Below, piece after piece: positions 52,051-61,377 of a DNA stretch of 63,506 nucleotides (positions within the stretch are counted from its first letter, which is position 1; every line of letters starts with the position of its first letter). Source of the DNA: Prevotella sp. (lineage in GTDB: Bacteria > Bacteroidota > Bacteroidia > Bacteroidales > Bacteroidaceae); assembly GCA_015060485.1 (NCBI GenBank), contig SUYI01000021.1:1-63506 (forward strand). The letters are read 5' to 3'. Both the position numbers and the translations under genes were made by a program. Under the pieces are notes generated by a model. It was not told the DNA's origin. It searched no databases and was given only the letters and a program-made list of their open reading frames with translations.

Positions 52051-53556
52051 TTAGAGCGTAACACCATTTTTGAAAATGGATATTTCGCGATAGCCATTCT
52101 CCTCGTTGCGGGCTTTTTCGCCAGAGGCAACGGCTAGAACCTTGTCTATGAACTCGGGAACAATCTCTTGCATAGTGCGACCTTCGACGAGCTGTCCGGC
52201 GGAGAAGTCGACCCAGTGGGGCTTGTTCTTAGCAAGGGTGGGGTTGGTGGCAACCTTCATGGTGGGTACGAAAGTGCCGAAAGGCGTGCCGCGACCGGTG
52301 GTAAACAATACGATATGGCAACCGCAGGATGCCAACGCCGTTGAAGCTACAAGGTCGTTTCCGGGAGCCGACAGCAAGTTTAGACCAGGATTCTGCAGAC
52401 GGTCGCCATACTCCATAACGCCGCTGACAGGAGCCTTGCCGCACTTCTGCGTGCAGCCTAGTGCTTTGTCCTCGAGGGTGGAGATGCCGCCGGCCTTGTT
52501 ACCTGGAGAAGGATTCTCACCTACAGGTTCACCATGTGAGAGGAAATAGTTCTTGAAGTTGTTGACCATCGAGACGGTCTGCTCGAATAGCTGCGGTGTC
52601 TCGCAGCGGTTCATGAGGATGGTTTCAGCGCCAAACATCTCGGGAACCTCGGTAAGTACGCTGGTGCCACCCTGAGCAACGAGCCAGTCGGAGAATTCGC
52701 CAACGAGTGGGTTTGCAGTAATGCCTGAGAAACCATCGGAACCACCGCACTTCAGACCTACACGCAGTTTCGCCACACTGACGGTCTCACGCTGGTCTTT
52801 GCTAGCCTGTGCGTAGAGCTCACGGAGGATAGCCATACCGGCTTCCATCTCGTCGCCTTCTACGCGCTGGGTAACGAGCAACTTGATACGGTCCTTGTCG
52901 TAGTCACCCAACATAGCCATAAAGTCCTCGGGTTGGTTGTTCTCACATCCGAGACTGAGCACCAGCACACCACCGGCATTGGGATGCAGACAGATGTCAC
53001 GCAGCACCTTGCGGGTGTTCTCGTGATCCTCGGAGAGCTGTGAACAGCCGTAGTTGTGGTGCCAAGTCCAGATGGCATCTACACCACGTTCGGCTGTTTC
53101 TTCGCGGAGTTTCTGGGCTAGGCGTTCGGCAATACCGTTGACGCAGCCTACGGTGGGCACAATCCATATTTCATTACGCACGCCGACATCGCCATTCTTA
53201 CGTACATAGCCCTTGAAGGTGCGCTGCTCGTCCTTGATGTGGTTGATGTCACTTTTGGCATCAACGGGCTGATAGGTGTATTCGAGGGTACCGCTGAGGT
53301 TTGTCTTCAGGTTGTTCTCGTTCACCCAATCGCCTGCCTTCAGGTCTTGACGGGCATGACCGATGGGGTAGCCGTACTTGATGATGTTCTCACCTTCTTT
53401 AACGTCGACTATCAGAATCTTGTGACCTGCGGGGGTGTCCTGATTGACGATGATTTGCTTGCCGTCGACTTCGATGACATCGCCCTGCTTCTTTGGAGCG
53501 AGACAGACGACAACGCTATCAGCGGGATTAATTTTTAAAAATGTAGCTTGTTCCAT
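52051..53556 (-). CDS. uxaA: altronate dehydratase (UxaA family)
   Basis: 501 residues from the ATG at 53556 (MEQATFLKINPADSVVV); the frame's extension to 53982 lies inside the regulator gene and is rejected. N-terminal SAF domain (about 10-95, with GHKILIVDVKEGENIIKYG), then the UxaA/GarD catalytic part with TVGCVNGIAERLAQ, HNYGCSQL, GGSDGFSGI and CGCHIVLFTTGRG. Converts D-altronate to 2-dehydro-3-deoxygluconate in galacturonate breakdown. Forty-six bases after the LacI-type gene. UxaB, UxaC and aldolase genes are not in the window. Confidence 0.94.
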   Translation of the reverse strand: MEQATFLKINPADSVVVCLAPKKQGDVIEVDGKQIIVNQDTPAGHKILIVDVKEGENIIKYGYPIGHARQDLKAGDWVNENNLKTNLSGTLEYTYQPVDAKSDINHIKDEQRTFKGYVRKNGDVGVRNEIWIVPTVGCVNGIAERLAQKLREETAERGVDAIWTWHHNYGCSQLSEDHENTRKVLRDICLHPNAGGVLVLSLGCENNQPEDFMAMLGDYDKDRIKLLVTQRVEGDEMEAGMAILRELYAQASKDQRETVSVAKLRVGLKCGGSDGFSGITANPLVGEFSDWLVAQGGTSVLTEVPEMFGAETILMNRCETPQLFEQTVSMVNNFKNYFLSHGEPVGENPSPGNKAGGISTLEDKALGCTQKCGKAPVSGVMEYGDRLQNPGLNLLSAPGNDLVASTALASCGCHIVLFTTGRGTPFGTFVPTMKVATNPTLAKNKPHWVDFSAGQLVEGRTMQEIVPEFIDKVLAVASGEKARNEENGYREISIFKNGVTL

Positions 53557-53602
53557 AATGTATTTATTTAGTAGTTTGACTTGTATTATCTTTATTCTTA
53601 TC

Positions 53603-54673
53603 TTATCCGATGTTCTTGCGGCGGTAGAAATCGATGTTCTCTTTAGAGAGTAGTTCGATAGGCATGTAGTTGACGGGTTCGACTTCTTTTTTAAGAACGA
53701 TGGCGCGGAACAATGCCTCGATACATGCATATCCCTGCATAAACGCATGCTGTGCGATGAGGAAGGATATGCTGCCCTGGCGGACGCACTCTGCATTCTT
53801 GGGAACCATGTCGTAACCCATAATCTGGATGTTACGACGATTCGAGCGTAGCAGGTATTCGCCCACGAGGTGAGCTTTGGAATTGAACGTGATGCAATGG
53901 TGGACCAGCGGGTGCGACTCGAAGAAGTCTTGCAGGATGACGTCGTAGTTTTCGCGCTTGTCGTCGAGCGAAAGATTGACATCGTGAATTTTTACCGACG
54001 GGAAGTGGTCGTGCATATAGTGTCGGAACCCCGTCTCGCGGTTCTCCTGCTGTTTTGATGCCACATTTCCGTTGCGCATCTGTTTCATCAACATGATCTC
54101 CTTTTCCTTCGGGGCCAACATCATAAGCATGCGGGCAGAGAAATATCCCGAAGCAAAGGAGTCTTGTCCGAAGAAGGAGAGAGGCTTGAGATCGGGCATG
54201 TAGGAGTCGAGCAGAATGAAGGGAATGTTGCGTTCGTGCATGATGTCGGTATAGCGTCGTGTAACCTCGATAGTCGAGGGGACGATGATGACGCCATCAG
54301 GCTCCTGTTTCAACACTTCGTTCATGACCTTTGCAAACGTTTCGGCCGAAAAACGGTTATAGTAGAGCACGCGGTTGGAGATGCGGAAGTCGCGGTAGCG
54401 TTCGCAACACATCTGGCTGCCCTCTTCAACTTCCTCCCAATAGGCTTCGGACTCGTGTTTGGGGATGACGCTGATGAAATGGTACTCCTTGTTGTAGGCC
54501 AAAGCTGAGGCGTACATGTTGGGTTTATAATCCATTTCTTCCAATGCCCTTTGCACCTTGGCAAGGGCTTTCTTCGACACGTTGGGACGATTGTGTAGCA
54601 CGCGGTCTACCGTGCCTGCGGAAACGCCAGCTCGCTCGGCGATATCCTTGATTCTGGTCTTTTCTATTGCCAT
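53603..54673 (-). CDS. LacI-family transcriptional regulator
   Basis: 356 residues. DNA-binding head TRIKDIAERAGVSAGTVDRVLHNR at 6-30 and hinge VQRALEEMDYKPNMYASAL, followed by a periplasmic-binding-protein-like core (EPDGVIIVPST, FILLDSYMPDL). It probably senses a sugar acid and controls itself and uxaA. The promoter (54682-54712) places the start within a few bases of the ATG, so the message is nearly leaderless. Confidence 0.94.
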   Translation of the reverse strand: MAIEKTRIKDIAERAGVSAGTVDRVLHNRPNVSKKALAKVQRALEEMDYKPNMYASALAYNKEYHFISVIPKHESEAYWEEVEEGSQMCCERYRDFRISNRVLYYNRFSAETFAKVMNEVLKQEPDGVIIVPSTIEVTRRYTDIMHERNIPFILLDSYMPDLKPLSFFGQDSFASGYFSARMLMMLAPKEKEIMLMKQMRNGNVASKQQENRETGFRHYMHDHFPSVKIHDVNLSLDDKRENYDVILQDFFESHPLVHHCITFNSKAHLVGEYLLRSNRRNIQIMGYDMVPKNAECVRQGSISFLIAQHAFMQGYACIEALFRAIVLKKEVEPVNYMPIELLSKENIDFYRRKNIG

Positions 54674-54681
54674 AACTCCTG

Positions 54682-54712
54682 CAAAGGTAGTGAAAATCGA
54701 GTGAAACGCAAA
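54682..54712 (-). promoter_or_regulatory. promoter of the lacI-type/uxaA unit
   Basis: Minus-strand TTTG (54712-54709), 19 bases, TACCTTTG (54689-54682). Predicted start about three to six bases from the ATG at 54673. Confidence 0.75.
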
Positions 54713-54755
54713 ATAAATCTCAATTTATTTTCATTTCCGGGCAAAAGTCCCCTTA

Positions 54756-57224
54756 TTATTCCTCTTTCGGTTCCAATGCTGCATTCGGCTCATCGGGTTG
54801 CGGCTGTTGGTTGGCATCCTCGTGGTGCTCCTTGGGAGTAGAAACAGGATTGCCAAACTCATCGTAAACCACGTCAATTTCATCGAGCCCCAGACTGTCG
54901 ACGGCCAGAGAATCGCTATCGGAAGGTGTATTGAAATATCCGCCACAATTATAGTCAATAGCGCTGGCTGCCACATTGTCGGGCATCTGGAATTTGACGC
55001 GATAGCTCTTGAACTGCTTGTCGGAGAGTACCGAGTTAAGGAAATAGCCACAGATGGGTAATGCCGTGCGGTTGCCCTGCCCAAGCTGACCTGTGCGGAA
55101 ATGGATGCAACGGTATTCGCCACCTACCCATGCACCACAGACCAGACGAGGCGTCGTGCCCACAAACCAAGCATCGGAGTGGTTGTTCGATGTGCCAGTC
55201 TTGCCGCCAAAGTCGGTGTCCGTAACGTCGTATCCCACATAGCTGCGCAGACGTGACGATGTACCACTCATGCCGCCCATCAGCAATTGTTGGACGAAGA
55301 ATGCACTTTTGGGCGACAGCGCCTGACGCGTTTCGGGATTTGCTTCGTAGATGACGTTGCCCTCGCGGTCGATGATACGCGTCACCAATACGGGGTCGAT
55401 GGCCTTACCGTCATTGACGGGTGTGCAATACGAACTGACTAGTTCGAGCAGATTGACATCGCTGGCGCCAAGAGTCAGCGACGGGGTGGCATCCAGTTTC
55501 GACTTGATTCCCATATCGTGAGCCGTCTTGACAATGCGGTCAATGCCCACTTCCTGACCCAAGCGTACCGCCACGCTGTTGATACTCATGGCGAAGGCCT
55601 GTTTGAGGGTAATGTCCATATTCGAGAACCGACCGTCGGCATTGGTGGGAGCCCACGTGACCTCCTTGCCGTGATCCATGACCTTCATCGAGAAATATTC
55701 ATCGCGACGGGTGTCACAGGGGGTAATGCCCTGATTCATGGCCTCTGAATAGACGAAGAGTTTAAACGTCGAGCCCGGCTGTCGCAGAGCGGTCACCTTG
55801 TCGTATTTCCACGTCTTGAAATCGACGTCTCCCACCCAGGCCTTGACGTGTCCCGTCTGTGGCTCGATGGCTACAAAACCACAGTGCATGAAATGTTCCA
55901 TGTAGCGGATGGAATCCATCGTGGAAATCTCTTTTTCGATGAAGCCATTCTCGTAGTCGAAGAGCTTGACTTTGTGAGGCCGGTTCAGGTAGTAGTCGAT
56001 AGAGTCCAGATTGCCCTCGAACTTCTGTGACAACTGTTTGTAGACAGGCAGTCGCTTAGCGATGTCCTCGATGAAATGAGGAATCTCGATGTGGCGTTCG
56101 TCCTGCCAGGGATTCACGTTGCCCCAATGCTGGTTGAAGGTTGTCTGTACCTGCTTCATCTGTTTGACGGCAGCATCCTCGGCATAGCGCTGCATACGGC
56201 TGTCAAGGGTGGTGTGAATCTTCAAACCTTCCGTATAGTAGGCATAGGCGCGGTCATCGCCGTAATACTCCTTACACCATTCTTTCATCCAGTCGGCAAC
56301 AGCTTCTCGGAAGTAGTTGGCCTCGCCGTCGTAGGCATTCTCCACGCTGTAGTCGAGCCGAATCTCGGTCTGTTTCAGCGAGTCGTTTTGGGCCTCTGTG
56401 AGGTGTCCGTGACGCAGCATGTTGTCGAGTACAACATTGCGGCGCCCCAGCGAATTTTTGGGGTTGATACGGGGATTATAGTAGGTGGTGGCCTTCAGTA
56501 GTCCTACGAGTACGGCGGCCTGCTCGGTGGTCAGGTTCTTGGGGGTAGTGCCGAAATAGGTCTTGGCGGCAGTCTTGATGCCAAAGGCATTGGAACCGAA
56601 GTCGACGGTATTGGCATACATGGTGATGATTTCCTCCTTGCTGAAGTACCATTCCAACTTGTAGGCCGTAATCCATTCCTTGCTCTTCATGATGAGAATC
56701 TTCAGACCAGGAATGTTGCCCAGCAGGCCCGTAGAATATTGCGTGCGGACGCGGAAGAGGTTCTTGGCCAGTTGTTGCGTTATCGTAGAGGCACCGCGTG
56801 CGTCGCGATGTAAGAGGTAGTCTTTCAGCGCGGCGGCAAAGGCCTGGTAGTCGATACCATGATGGCGATAGAAACGTTCGTCCTCGGTGTCGATCAGTGC
56901 GCTCCAGAAGGCAGGATTCACCTCATCGTAGCTGACGGGCATGCGGTTTTCGCTGAAGAACTTGCCAATCAGTTTGCCGTCGGCACTGTAAATTTCAGAA
57001 GCCTCGGCAGGGTGGGTATTGCGGACATCACTCATCGAGGGCGACTTGCCGAAGAGCCACAGGAAATTGATGTCGACCATGACGAGGTAGAGGAAGAAAG
57101 CCACTACGAGTGTGCCCAAGACCGATAGCGTCTTGACGTACCATTTGCGGCCTTGATACAGTCCTTTATACCATTTCCATGCCTTGTTGGGAACTTGGAC
57201 AATCATTTCTGCGTACTTATTCAT
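54756..57224 (-). CDS. class A penicillin-binding protein 1A
   Basis: 822 residues. One membrane helix (about 32-52). Glycosyltransferase domain with [12 protein letters not shown] and [14 protein letters not shown] (about 110-290). Transpeptidase with GSTFKLF (active Ser and Lys), MSINSVA and [11 protein letters not shown] (about 450-700). The Asp/Glu/Pro-rich tail is unusual only in length. It polymerises and cross-links peptidoglycan. Overlaps miaA by eight bases at its start. Confidence 0.94.
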   Translation of the reverse strand: MNKYAEMIVQVPNKAWKWYKGLYQGRKWYVKTLSVLGTLVVAFFLYLVMVDINFLWLFGKSPSMSDVRNTHPAEASEIYSADGKLIGKFFSENRMPVSYDEVNPAFWSALIDTEDERFYRHHGIDYQAFAAALKDYLLHRDARGASTITQQLAKNLFRVRTQYSTGLLGNIPGLKILIMKSKEWITAYKLEWYFSKEEIITMYANTVDFGSNAFGIKTAAKTYFGTTPKNLTTEQAAVLVGLLKATTYYNPRINPKNSLGRRNVVLDNMLRHGHLTEAQNDSLKQTEIRLDYSVENAYDGEANYFREAVADWMKEWCKEYYGDDRAYAYYTEGLKIHTTLDSRMQRYAEDAAVKQMKQVQTTFNQHWGNVNPWQDERHIEIPHFIEDIAKRLPVYKQLSQKFEGNLDSIDYYLNRPHKVKLFDYENGFIEKEISTMDSIRYMEHFMHCGFVAIEPQTGHVKAWVGDVDFKTWKYDKVTALRQPGSTFKLFVYSEAMNQGITPCDTRRDEYFSMKVMDHGKEVTWAPTNADGRFSNMDITLKQAFAMSINSVAVRLGQEVGIDRIVKTAHDMGIKSKLDATPSLTLGASDVNLLELVSSYCTPVNDGKAIDPVLVTRIIDREGNVIYEANPETRQALSPKSAFFVQQLLMGGMSGTSSRLRSYVGYDVTDTDFGGKTGTSNNHSDAWFVGTTPRLVCGAWVGGEYRCIHFRTGQLGQGNRTALPICGYFLNSVLSDKQFKSYRVKFQMPDNVAASAIDYNCGGYFNTPSDSDSLAVDSLGLDEIDVVYDEFGNPVSTPKEHHEDANQQPQPDEPNAALEPKEE

Positions 57225-58113
57225 ATTGGGTAATATATTTCAATATTTCATCTTTCTGATCGGGGCGGAACCACTGAATCTGTTCGTCGCGCTTGAACCA
57301 CGTCAGTTGCTTGCGGGCATAGCGCCGGGTGTTACCTTTGATGCGTTCGACAGCCTCCTCAAACGGCCATCGTCCGTCCATGTAGTCGAATAACTCCTTA
57401 TATCCCACCGTGTTAAGCGCATTTAGTTGACGGAATTTATAAAGTCTTTCTGCTTCCTGCAACAAACCATTTTCCATCATCTCGTCTACGCGCGCGTTAA
57501 TCTTATTATATAAGATGTCGCGCTCACAGTTGAGTCCAATCTTCACAATGCGGAACGGACGCTCCTTCTTGGCTTGCGTTCGGAACGAGGTGTAAGTCTT
57601 GCCAGTCTGATAGCAAATCTCCAGTGCGTGGATAACGCGCCGGTAATTCTGCCTGTCGACGATGGCATAATGTTCTGGGTCTAGTCGTTGCAGGTCAGCA
57701 CAAAGGGCCTCTAGCCCTTCCTCCTGATAGCGTCGCTTCATTTCTTCGCGGATGTCGTCGCGAACGGTGGGGATGTCGTCAATACCGTTGCATACGGCGT
57801 CAATATACATCATGCTGCCACCAGCGAGCAAATTGATTTGTGTGGTAGATTCCGACAGGAGCGACATCACTTCCTGTTCGTACATCGAAGCATTATAGTA
57901 GTCGTGGATGCTCTTGGTGCCCACGAAATAGTGTCGGGCTTGCTTGAGTTGTTCTTCGGAGGGTGCAGCAGTTCCGATTTTTAGCTCGCGGTAAATCTGT
58001 CGCGAGTCGGCATTGATGACGGGCGTGTTGTAGTAGCGAGCCAGTTCGATGGTCAGTGCCGTTTTACCTACTGCCGTAGGCCCCGTGATTACGATTAATG
58101 TACTATGTACCAT
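57217..58113 (-). CDS. miaA: tRNA dimethylallyltransferase
   Basis: 298 residues. Walker [10 protein letters not shown] at about 11-19, [20 protein letters not shown] with the catalytic Asp, and [18 protein letters not shown]. It adds the isopentenyl group to A37 of tRNAs reading UNN codons. The start codon and the first residues (MVHSTL) are encoded by the word repeat at 58098-58149 rather than by conserved coding sequence. Overlaps the PBP1A gene. Confidence 0.94.
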   Translation of the reverse strand: MVHSTLIVITGPTAVGKTALTIELARYYNTPVINADSRQIYRELKIGTAAPSEEQLKQARHYFVGTKSIHDYYNASMYEQEVMSLLSESTTQINLLAGGSMMYIDAVCNGIDDIPTVRDDIREEMKRRYQEEGLEALCADLQRLDPEHYAIVDRQNYRRVIHALEICYQTGKTYTSFRTQAKKERPFRIVKIGLNCERDILYNKINARVDEMMENGLLQEAERLYKFRQLNALNTVGYKELFDYMDGRWPFEEAVERIKGNTRRYARKQLTWFKRDEQIQWFRPDQKDEILKYITQYE

Positions 58114-58149
58114 TTTGCAATGTACAATGTACTATTCGACGTACTATTT
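58098..58149. repeat. word repeat supplying the miaA start (TGTACTATG type)
   Basis: ttaatgtactatgtaccatt, ttgcaatgtacaatgtacta and ttcgacgtactattta: five copies of the word (a)tgtac(t/a)at, including palindromic pairs. It spans the lpxA/miaA gap and ends at the lpxA stop. Confidence 0.8.
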
Positions 58150-58918
58150 AGCGGATAACGCCGCGTTTAGAGTTTTCAATAAACGAACAGATGTACTCCA
58201 CCTCTTTCGAGTCTGGGTACTTGGCACGAGCTTCGGCAACGCCGTCCTTCAGAACACCTTGGGCATAGATAATGCGATAGGCATCATGAATGGCCTCGAT
58301 GGTTTCGTTGGGGAATCCCCTGCGGCGCAGTCCGATGAGATTAACACCTGCATAGCGCACTGGCTCTTTGCCGGCAATGACGTAGGGCGGAATGTCCTGA
58401 CTGGTGCGCGTACCACCTTGGAACATGATGTATCCGCCTACGTGTAGGAACTGGTGGAACAGGCATGTCGCTGAGATGATGGCGCAGTCGTCGACGATGA
58501 CCTCTCCGGCAAATTTTGTCGAATTGCCGATGATACATCCATTACCTATCACGCAGTCGTGGCCGATGTGCATGTTCTCCATCAGCAGATTGCCGTTGCC
58601 CACAACGGTCTTGCCCTTTGAAGCAGTACCGCGACTGATGGTAACATTCTCGCGAATCGAGTTGTTGTCGCCAATCTCACAGGTGGTCTCTTCGCCTTGG
58701 AACTTCAGGTCTTGGGGCTTTGTCGAGATGCTGGCGCCTGGGAATATCTCGTTGTTGTTACCCAGTCGGGTTCCGAAGTGGAGTGTGACGTTATTCAGCA
58801 ACTTGTTGTTGTCGCCAATGACGACATTCTTGTCAATTACGCAGAACGGACCGATGATATTGTTGTCACCGAGTTTTGCCTCGGGATCGACAACGGCTAA
58901 AGGATGTATTTGATTCAT
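58148..58918 (-). CDS. lpxA: acyl-ACP:UDP-N-acetylglucosamine O-acyltransferase
   Basis: 256 residues of left-handed beta helix (hexapeptide repeats such as LGDNNIIGPFCVID) with catalytic His in NMHIGHDCVIG near 120 and a C-terminal helical cap. First committed acylation in lipid A synthesis. Follows lpxC/fabZ by 19 bases; usual length. Confidence 0.96.
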   Translation of the reverse strand: MNQIHPLAVVDPEAKLGDNNIIGPFCVIDKNVVIGDNNKLLNNVTLHFGTRLGNNNEIFPGASISTKPQDLKFQGEETTCEIGDNNSIRENVTISRGTASKGKTVVGNGNLLMENMHIGHDCVIGNGCIIGNSTKFAGEVIVDDCAIISATCLFHQFLHVGGYIMFQGGTRTSQDIPPYVIAGKEPVRYAGVNLIGLRRRGFPNETIEAIHDAYRIIYAQGVLKDGVAEARAKYPDSKEVEYICSFIENSKRGVIR

Positions 58919-58935
58919 TGAACTTTGAGCTTTAT
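58918..58935. repeat. short word repeat at the lpxC-fabZ/lpxA junction
   Basis: ttgaactttgagctttat: two or three copies of the TTGAACTTT word also seen at 21527-21563 and in addB; short and weak. Confidence 0.35.
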
Positions 58936-58937
58936 AA

Positions 58938-60320
58938 TTACTTGTTTTTCACGATTTGTGCAGTGAAGGTCGCTTCGGCCACTACATGGTCGCCCACGAA
59001 GATATAACCCTTCATTGACGAGATGCCGTGACGCACGGGAGCCAGCAGGTCGACCTTAAAGAGCAGCGTATCACCGGGAACCACCTTCTGGCGGAACTTC
59101 ACGTCATCAATCTTCATGAAATAGGTGCTCCATCGCTCGGGCTCCTCAAGGGTGTTCAGTACCAACAGGCCGCCACACTGCGCCATTGCCTCAATCTGCA
59201 GCACACCGGGCATGACGGGTTCCTCGGGGAAGTGTCCCTGGAAGAACGGCTCGTTGCCCGTAACGTTCTTGATGCCCACAATGGTGTTGGCACCCAGCGC
59301 GATGACCTTATCAACCAGCTGCATAGGATAGCGGTGGGGCAGCAACTCGCGGATGCGGTTGACATCCATTACCGGTTCCTCGTTGGGATCGTAGATGGGC
59401 GCCTGCACCTCGTGCTTGCGGATTTCTTTTCGCATCTGACGGGCGAACTTGTTGTTGATGGTATGTCCGGGACGTGTGGCAATGATGCGGCCCTTGATGG
59501 GTTTGCCGATGAGGGCCATGTCGCCAATAACGTCGAGCAGCTTATGGCGCGTACACTCGTTTTCCCACACCAGCGGCTTGTGCTGGATGTAGCCCAACTC
59601 GTTGGCGTCACGGTGCTCTACACCCAACATGTCGGCCAGCATATCCAAACGTTCCTGTGTGGTCTGGCGCTCGTAGATGACGATGGCGTTATCCATGTCG
59701 CCTCCCTTGATGAGGTTCGCCTGCAACAGAGGTTCAATATCGCGTACGAAGACGAAGGTGCGTGCAGCGGCAATCTCTTTGGCAAAATTGTTGATTTTGT
59801 CGAGTGTGGCAAACTGCGAGTTGATGAATTTCGACTCGAAGGAGCACATCGCCGTAATCGAGAAATCGTTGTCGGGCAGCAGTGTGATGCAGGACCCTGT
59901 GTTCTCGTCCTTCACCTCAATCTTCTTGCGGATGATGTAGAAGTCTTTGGGGGCATTCTGCTCCTCGATGCCTACTTCGTTGATTTTCTCCACGTACTTG
60001 ATAGCCGATCCGTCAAGGATGGGGAATTCCGGACCATTGACCTGTATCAGACAGTTGTCGATGCCCAGTGCATAGAGTGCGGCAAGTCCGTGCTCAACGG
60101 TAGAAACGCGCATGTCGCCTTTGCCCAGCACGGTGCCGCGCTGTGTGTCGATGACGTTCTCAGCAATGGCGTCGATGGTGGGTTCCCCCTCCATGTCGAT
60201 GCGCTGAATCTTGTATCCATGATTCTCGGGAGCGGGATTGAAGGTAACAGTCAGGTTTAAGCCCGTATGCAATCCTTTTCCGAACAGCGAAAAGCTTCCT
60301 TTCAGTGTTTTCTGCTTCAT
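58938..60320 (-). CDS. lpxC: bifunctional LpxC deacetylase / FabZ dehydratase fusion
   Basis: 460 residues. LpxC part about 1-300: zinc ligands in TVEHGLAALYAL and CTRHKLLDVIGDMAL (His and Asp). FabZ part about 315-460: LLPHRYPMQLVDKV and the active His/Glu in GHFPEEPVMPGVLQIEA. This fusion is normal for Bacteroidota. It deacetylates UDP-3-O-acyl-GlcNAc and dehydrates beta-hydroxyacyl-ACP, so it sits at the lipid A/fatty acid branch point. Confidence 0.96.
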   Translation of the reverse strand: MKQKTLKGSFSLFGKGLHTGLNLTVTFNPAPENHGYKIQRIDMEGEPTIDAIAENVIDTQRGTVLGKGDMRVSTVEHGLAALYALGIDNCLIQVNGPEFPILDGSAIKYVEKINEVGIEEQNAPKDFYIIRKKIEVKDENTGSCITLLPDNDFSITAMCSFESKFINSQFATLDKINNFAKEIAAARTFVFVRDIEPLLQANLIKGGDMDNAIVIYERQTTQERLDMLADMLGVEHRDANELGYIQHKPLVWENECTRHKLLDVIGDMALIGKPIKGRIIATRPGHTINNKFARQMRKEIRKHEVQAPIYDPNEEPVMDVNRIRELLPHRYPMQLVDKVIALGANTIVGIKNVTGNEPFFQGHFPEEPVMPGVLQIEAMAQCGGLLVLNTLEEPERWSTYFMKIDDVKFRQKVVPGDTLLFKVDLLAPVRHGISSMKGYIFVGDHVVAEATFTAQIVKNK

Positions 60321-60340
60321 ATTGATTGTTTTTCAGAATT

Positions 60341-61333
60341 CTATTCTATATTCATCTTCTGCTTGATAGCCTCCAACTCACGCTGCAACTGCGCAATCTG
60401 ACGATACATGTCGGGCAGTTTGGCGTCGAGGGCACGGGCCTTGAAGTACATCTTCGGATTGACGGCTGGCGCACCGATGAGCTGCTCGCCATTTCCCTTG
60501 GTGTTACTGATGACGCCGCTTTGTGCTCCAACGAACGTCTTGTCGGCAATCTTGATATGTCCGGAGAAACCAGCCTGTCCGCCCACCATACACCATGCAC
60601 CGATCTTCGTGCTGCCAGCCATGCCGACCTGAGCCGACATGACGGTGTTCTCGCCAATCTCACAATTGTGGGCCACCTGAATGAGGTTGTCCAGCTTCAC
60701 ACCCTTGTGGATAATAGTCTGACCCATGGTCGAGCGGTCCACACAGGTGTTGGCACCAATCTCGACATCGTCCTCGATGATGACTACACCCAGCTGGGGA
60801 ATCTTGTCGTAGCCCTCTTGGTTGGGGGCAAATCCGAAACCATCGGCGCCAATCACCGCTCCGGCATGGATGGTGACATTCTGGCCAATCTGACAGCCGT
60901 CGTAGATGGTGACATTGGGATATATGCGTGTGCCGTCGCCAATCTTCACACCCTCACCGATGAAGGTGAAGGGACCGATGTATACGTCCTTGCCTATCTG
61001 GGCCGTTGGTGACACGAAGGCCAGTGAATCGACGCCCGTCTTCTTGGGCAGCGACTGGGCATACATCTGCATCAGCTTGGCCACACTGCCGTAGGCGTCC
61101 TTTACACGAATCAGCGTAGAGCTGACGGGATGCTCCAGCTGGAGGTCTTCGTTCACCAGTACGATGGTAGCTTTGGTGTCGTAGATGTACTGTGTATATT
61201 TGGGGTTCGAGAGGAACGTGATGGCTCCTTCCTGGCCTTCTTCAATCTTTGCGAATGTGTGGACGGTAGCTTGTTCGTTACCTTCCACTTTGCCACCGAT
61301 AAAATCGGCTATTTGTCGCGCTGTAAACTCCAT
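60341..61333 (-). CDS. lpxD: UDP-3-O-acylglucosamine N-acyltransferase
   Basis: 330 residues. N-terminal uridine-binding domain (about 1-100), hexapeptide-repeat beta helix ([18 protein letters not shown] onward) with catalytic His in [11 protein letters not shown], and a C-terminal helix ([16 protein letters not shown]). Head of the lpx unit, expressed from a -7 box at 61362-61369; 20 bases before lpxC. Confidence 0.96.
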   Translation of the reverse strand: MEFTARQIADFIGGKVEGNEQATVHTFAKIEEGQEGAITFLSNPKYTQYIYDTKATIVLVNEDLQLEHPVSSTLIRVKDAYGSVAKLMQMYAQSLPKKTGVDSLAFVSPTAQIGKDVYIGPFTFIGEGVKIGDGTRIYPNVTIYDGCQIGQNVTIHAGAVIGADGFGFAPNQEGYDKIPQLGVVIIEDDVEIGANTCVDRSTMGQTIIHKGVKLDNLIQVAHNCEIGENTVMSAQVGMAGSTKIGAWCMVGGQAGFSGHIKIADKTFVGAQSGVISNTKGNGEQLIGAPAVNPKMYFKARALDAKLPDMYRQIAQLQRELEAIKQKMNIE

Positions 61334-61361
61334 TATTTAGTCATTTTTATTTAAATCGCCA

Positions 61362-61369
61362 CAAAGATA
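61362..61369 (-). promoter_or_regulatory. -7 box of the lpxD-lpxC-lpxA-miaA-pbp unit
   Basis: Minus-strand TATCTTTG in the 44-base gap after the HD gene; no clear -33 box. Leader about 25 bases. Confidence 0.5.
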
Positions 61370-61377
61370 AGCATTTT

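Noticed and set aside
53557..53982. N-terminal extension of the altronate dehydratase frame
   Set aside because: Lies inside the LacI-type gene; the ATG at 53556 gives the normal start of the family.
59028..60260. 410-codon plus-strand frame
   Set aside because: Antisense to the clearly real lpxC/fabZ fusion; no domain and no promoter.
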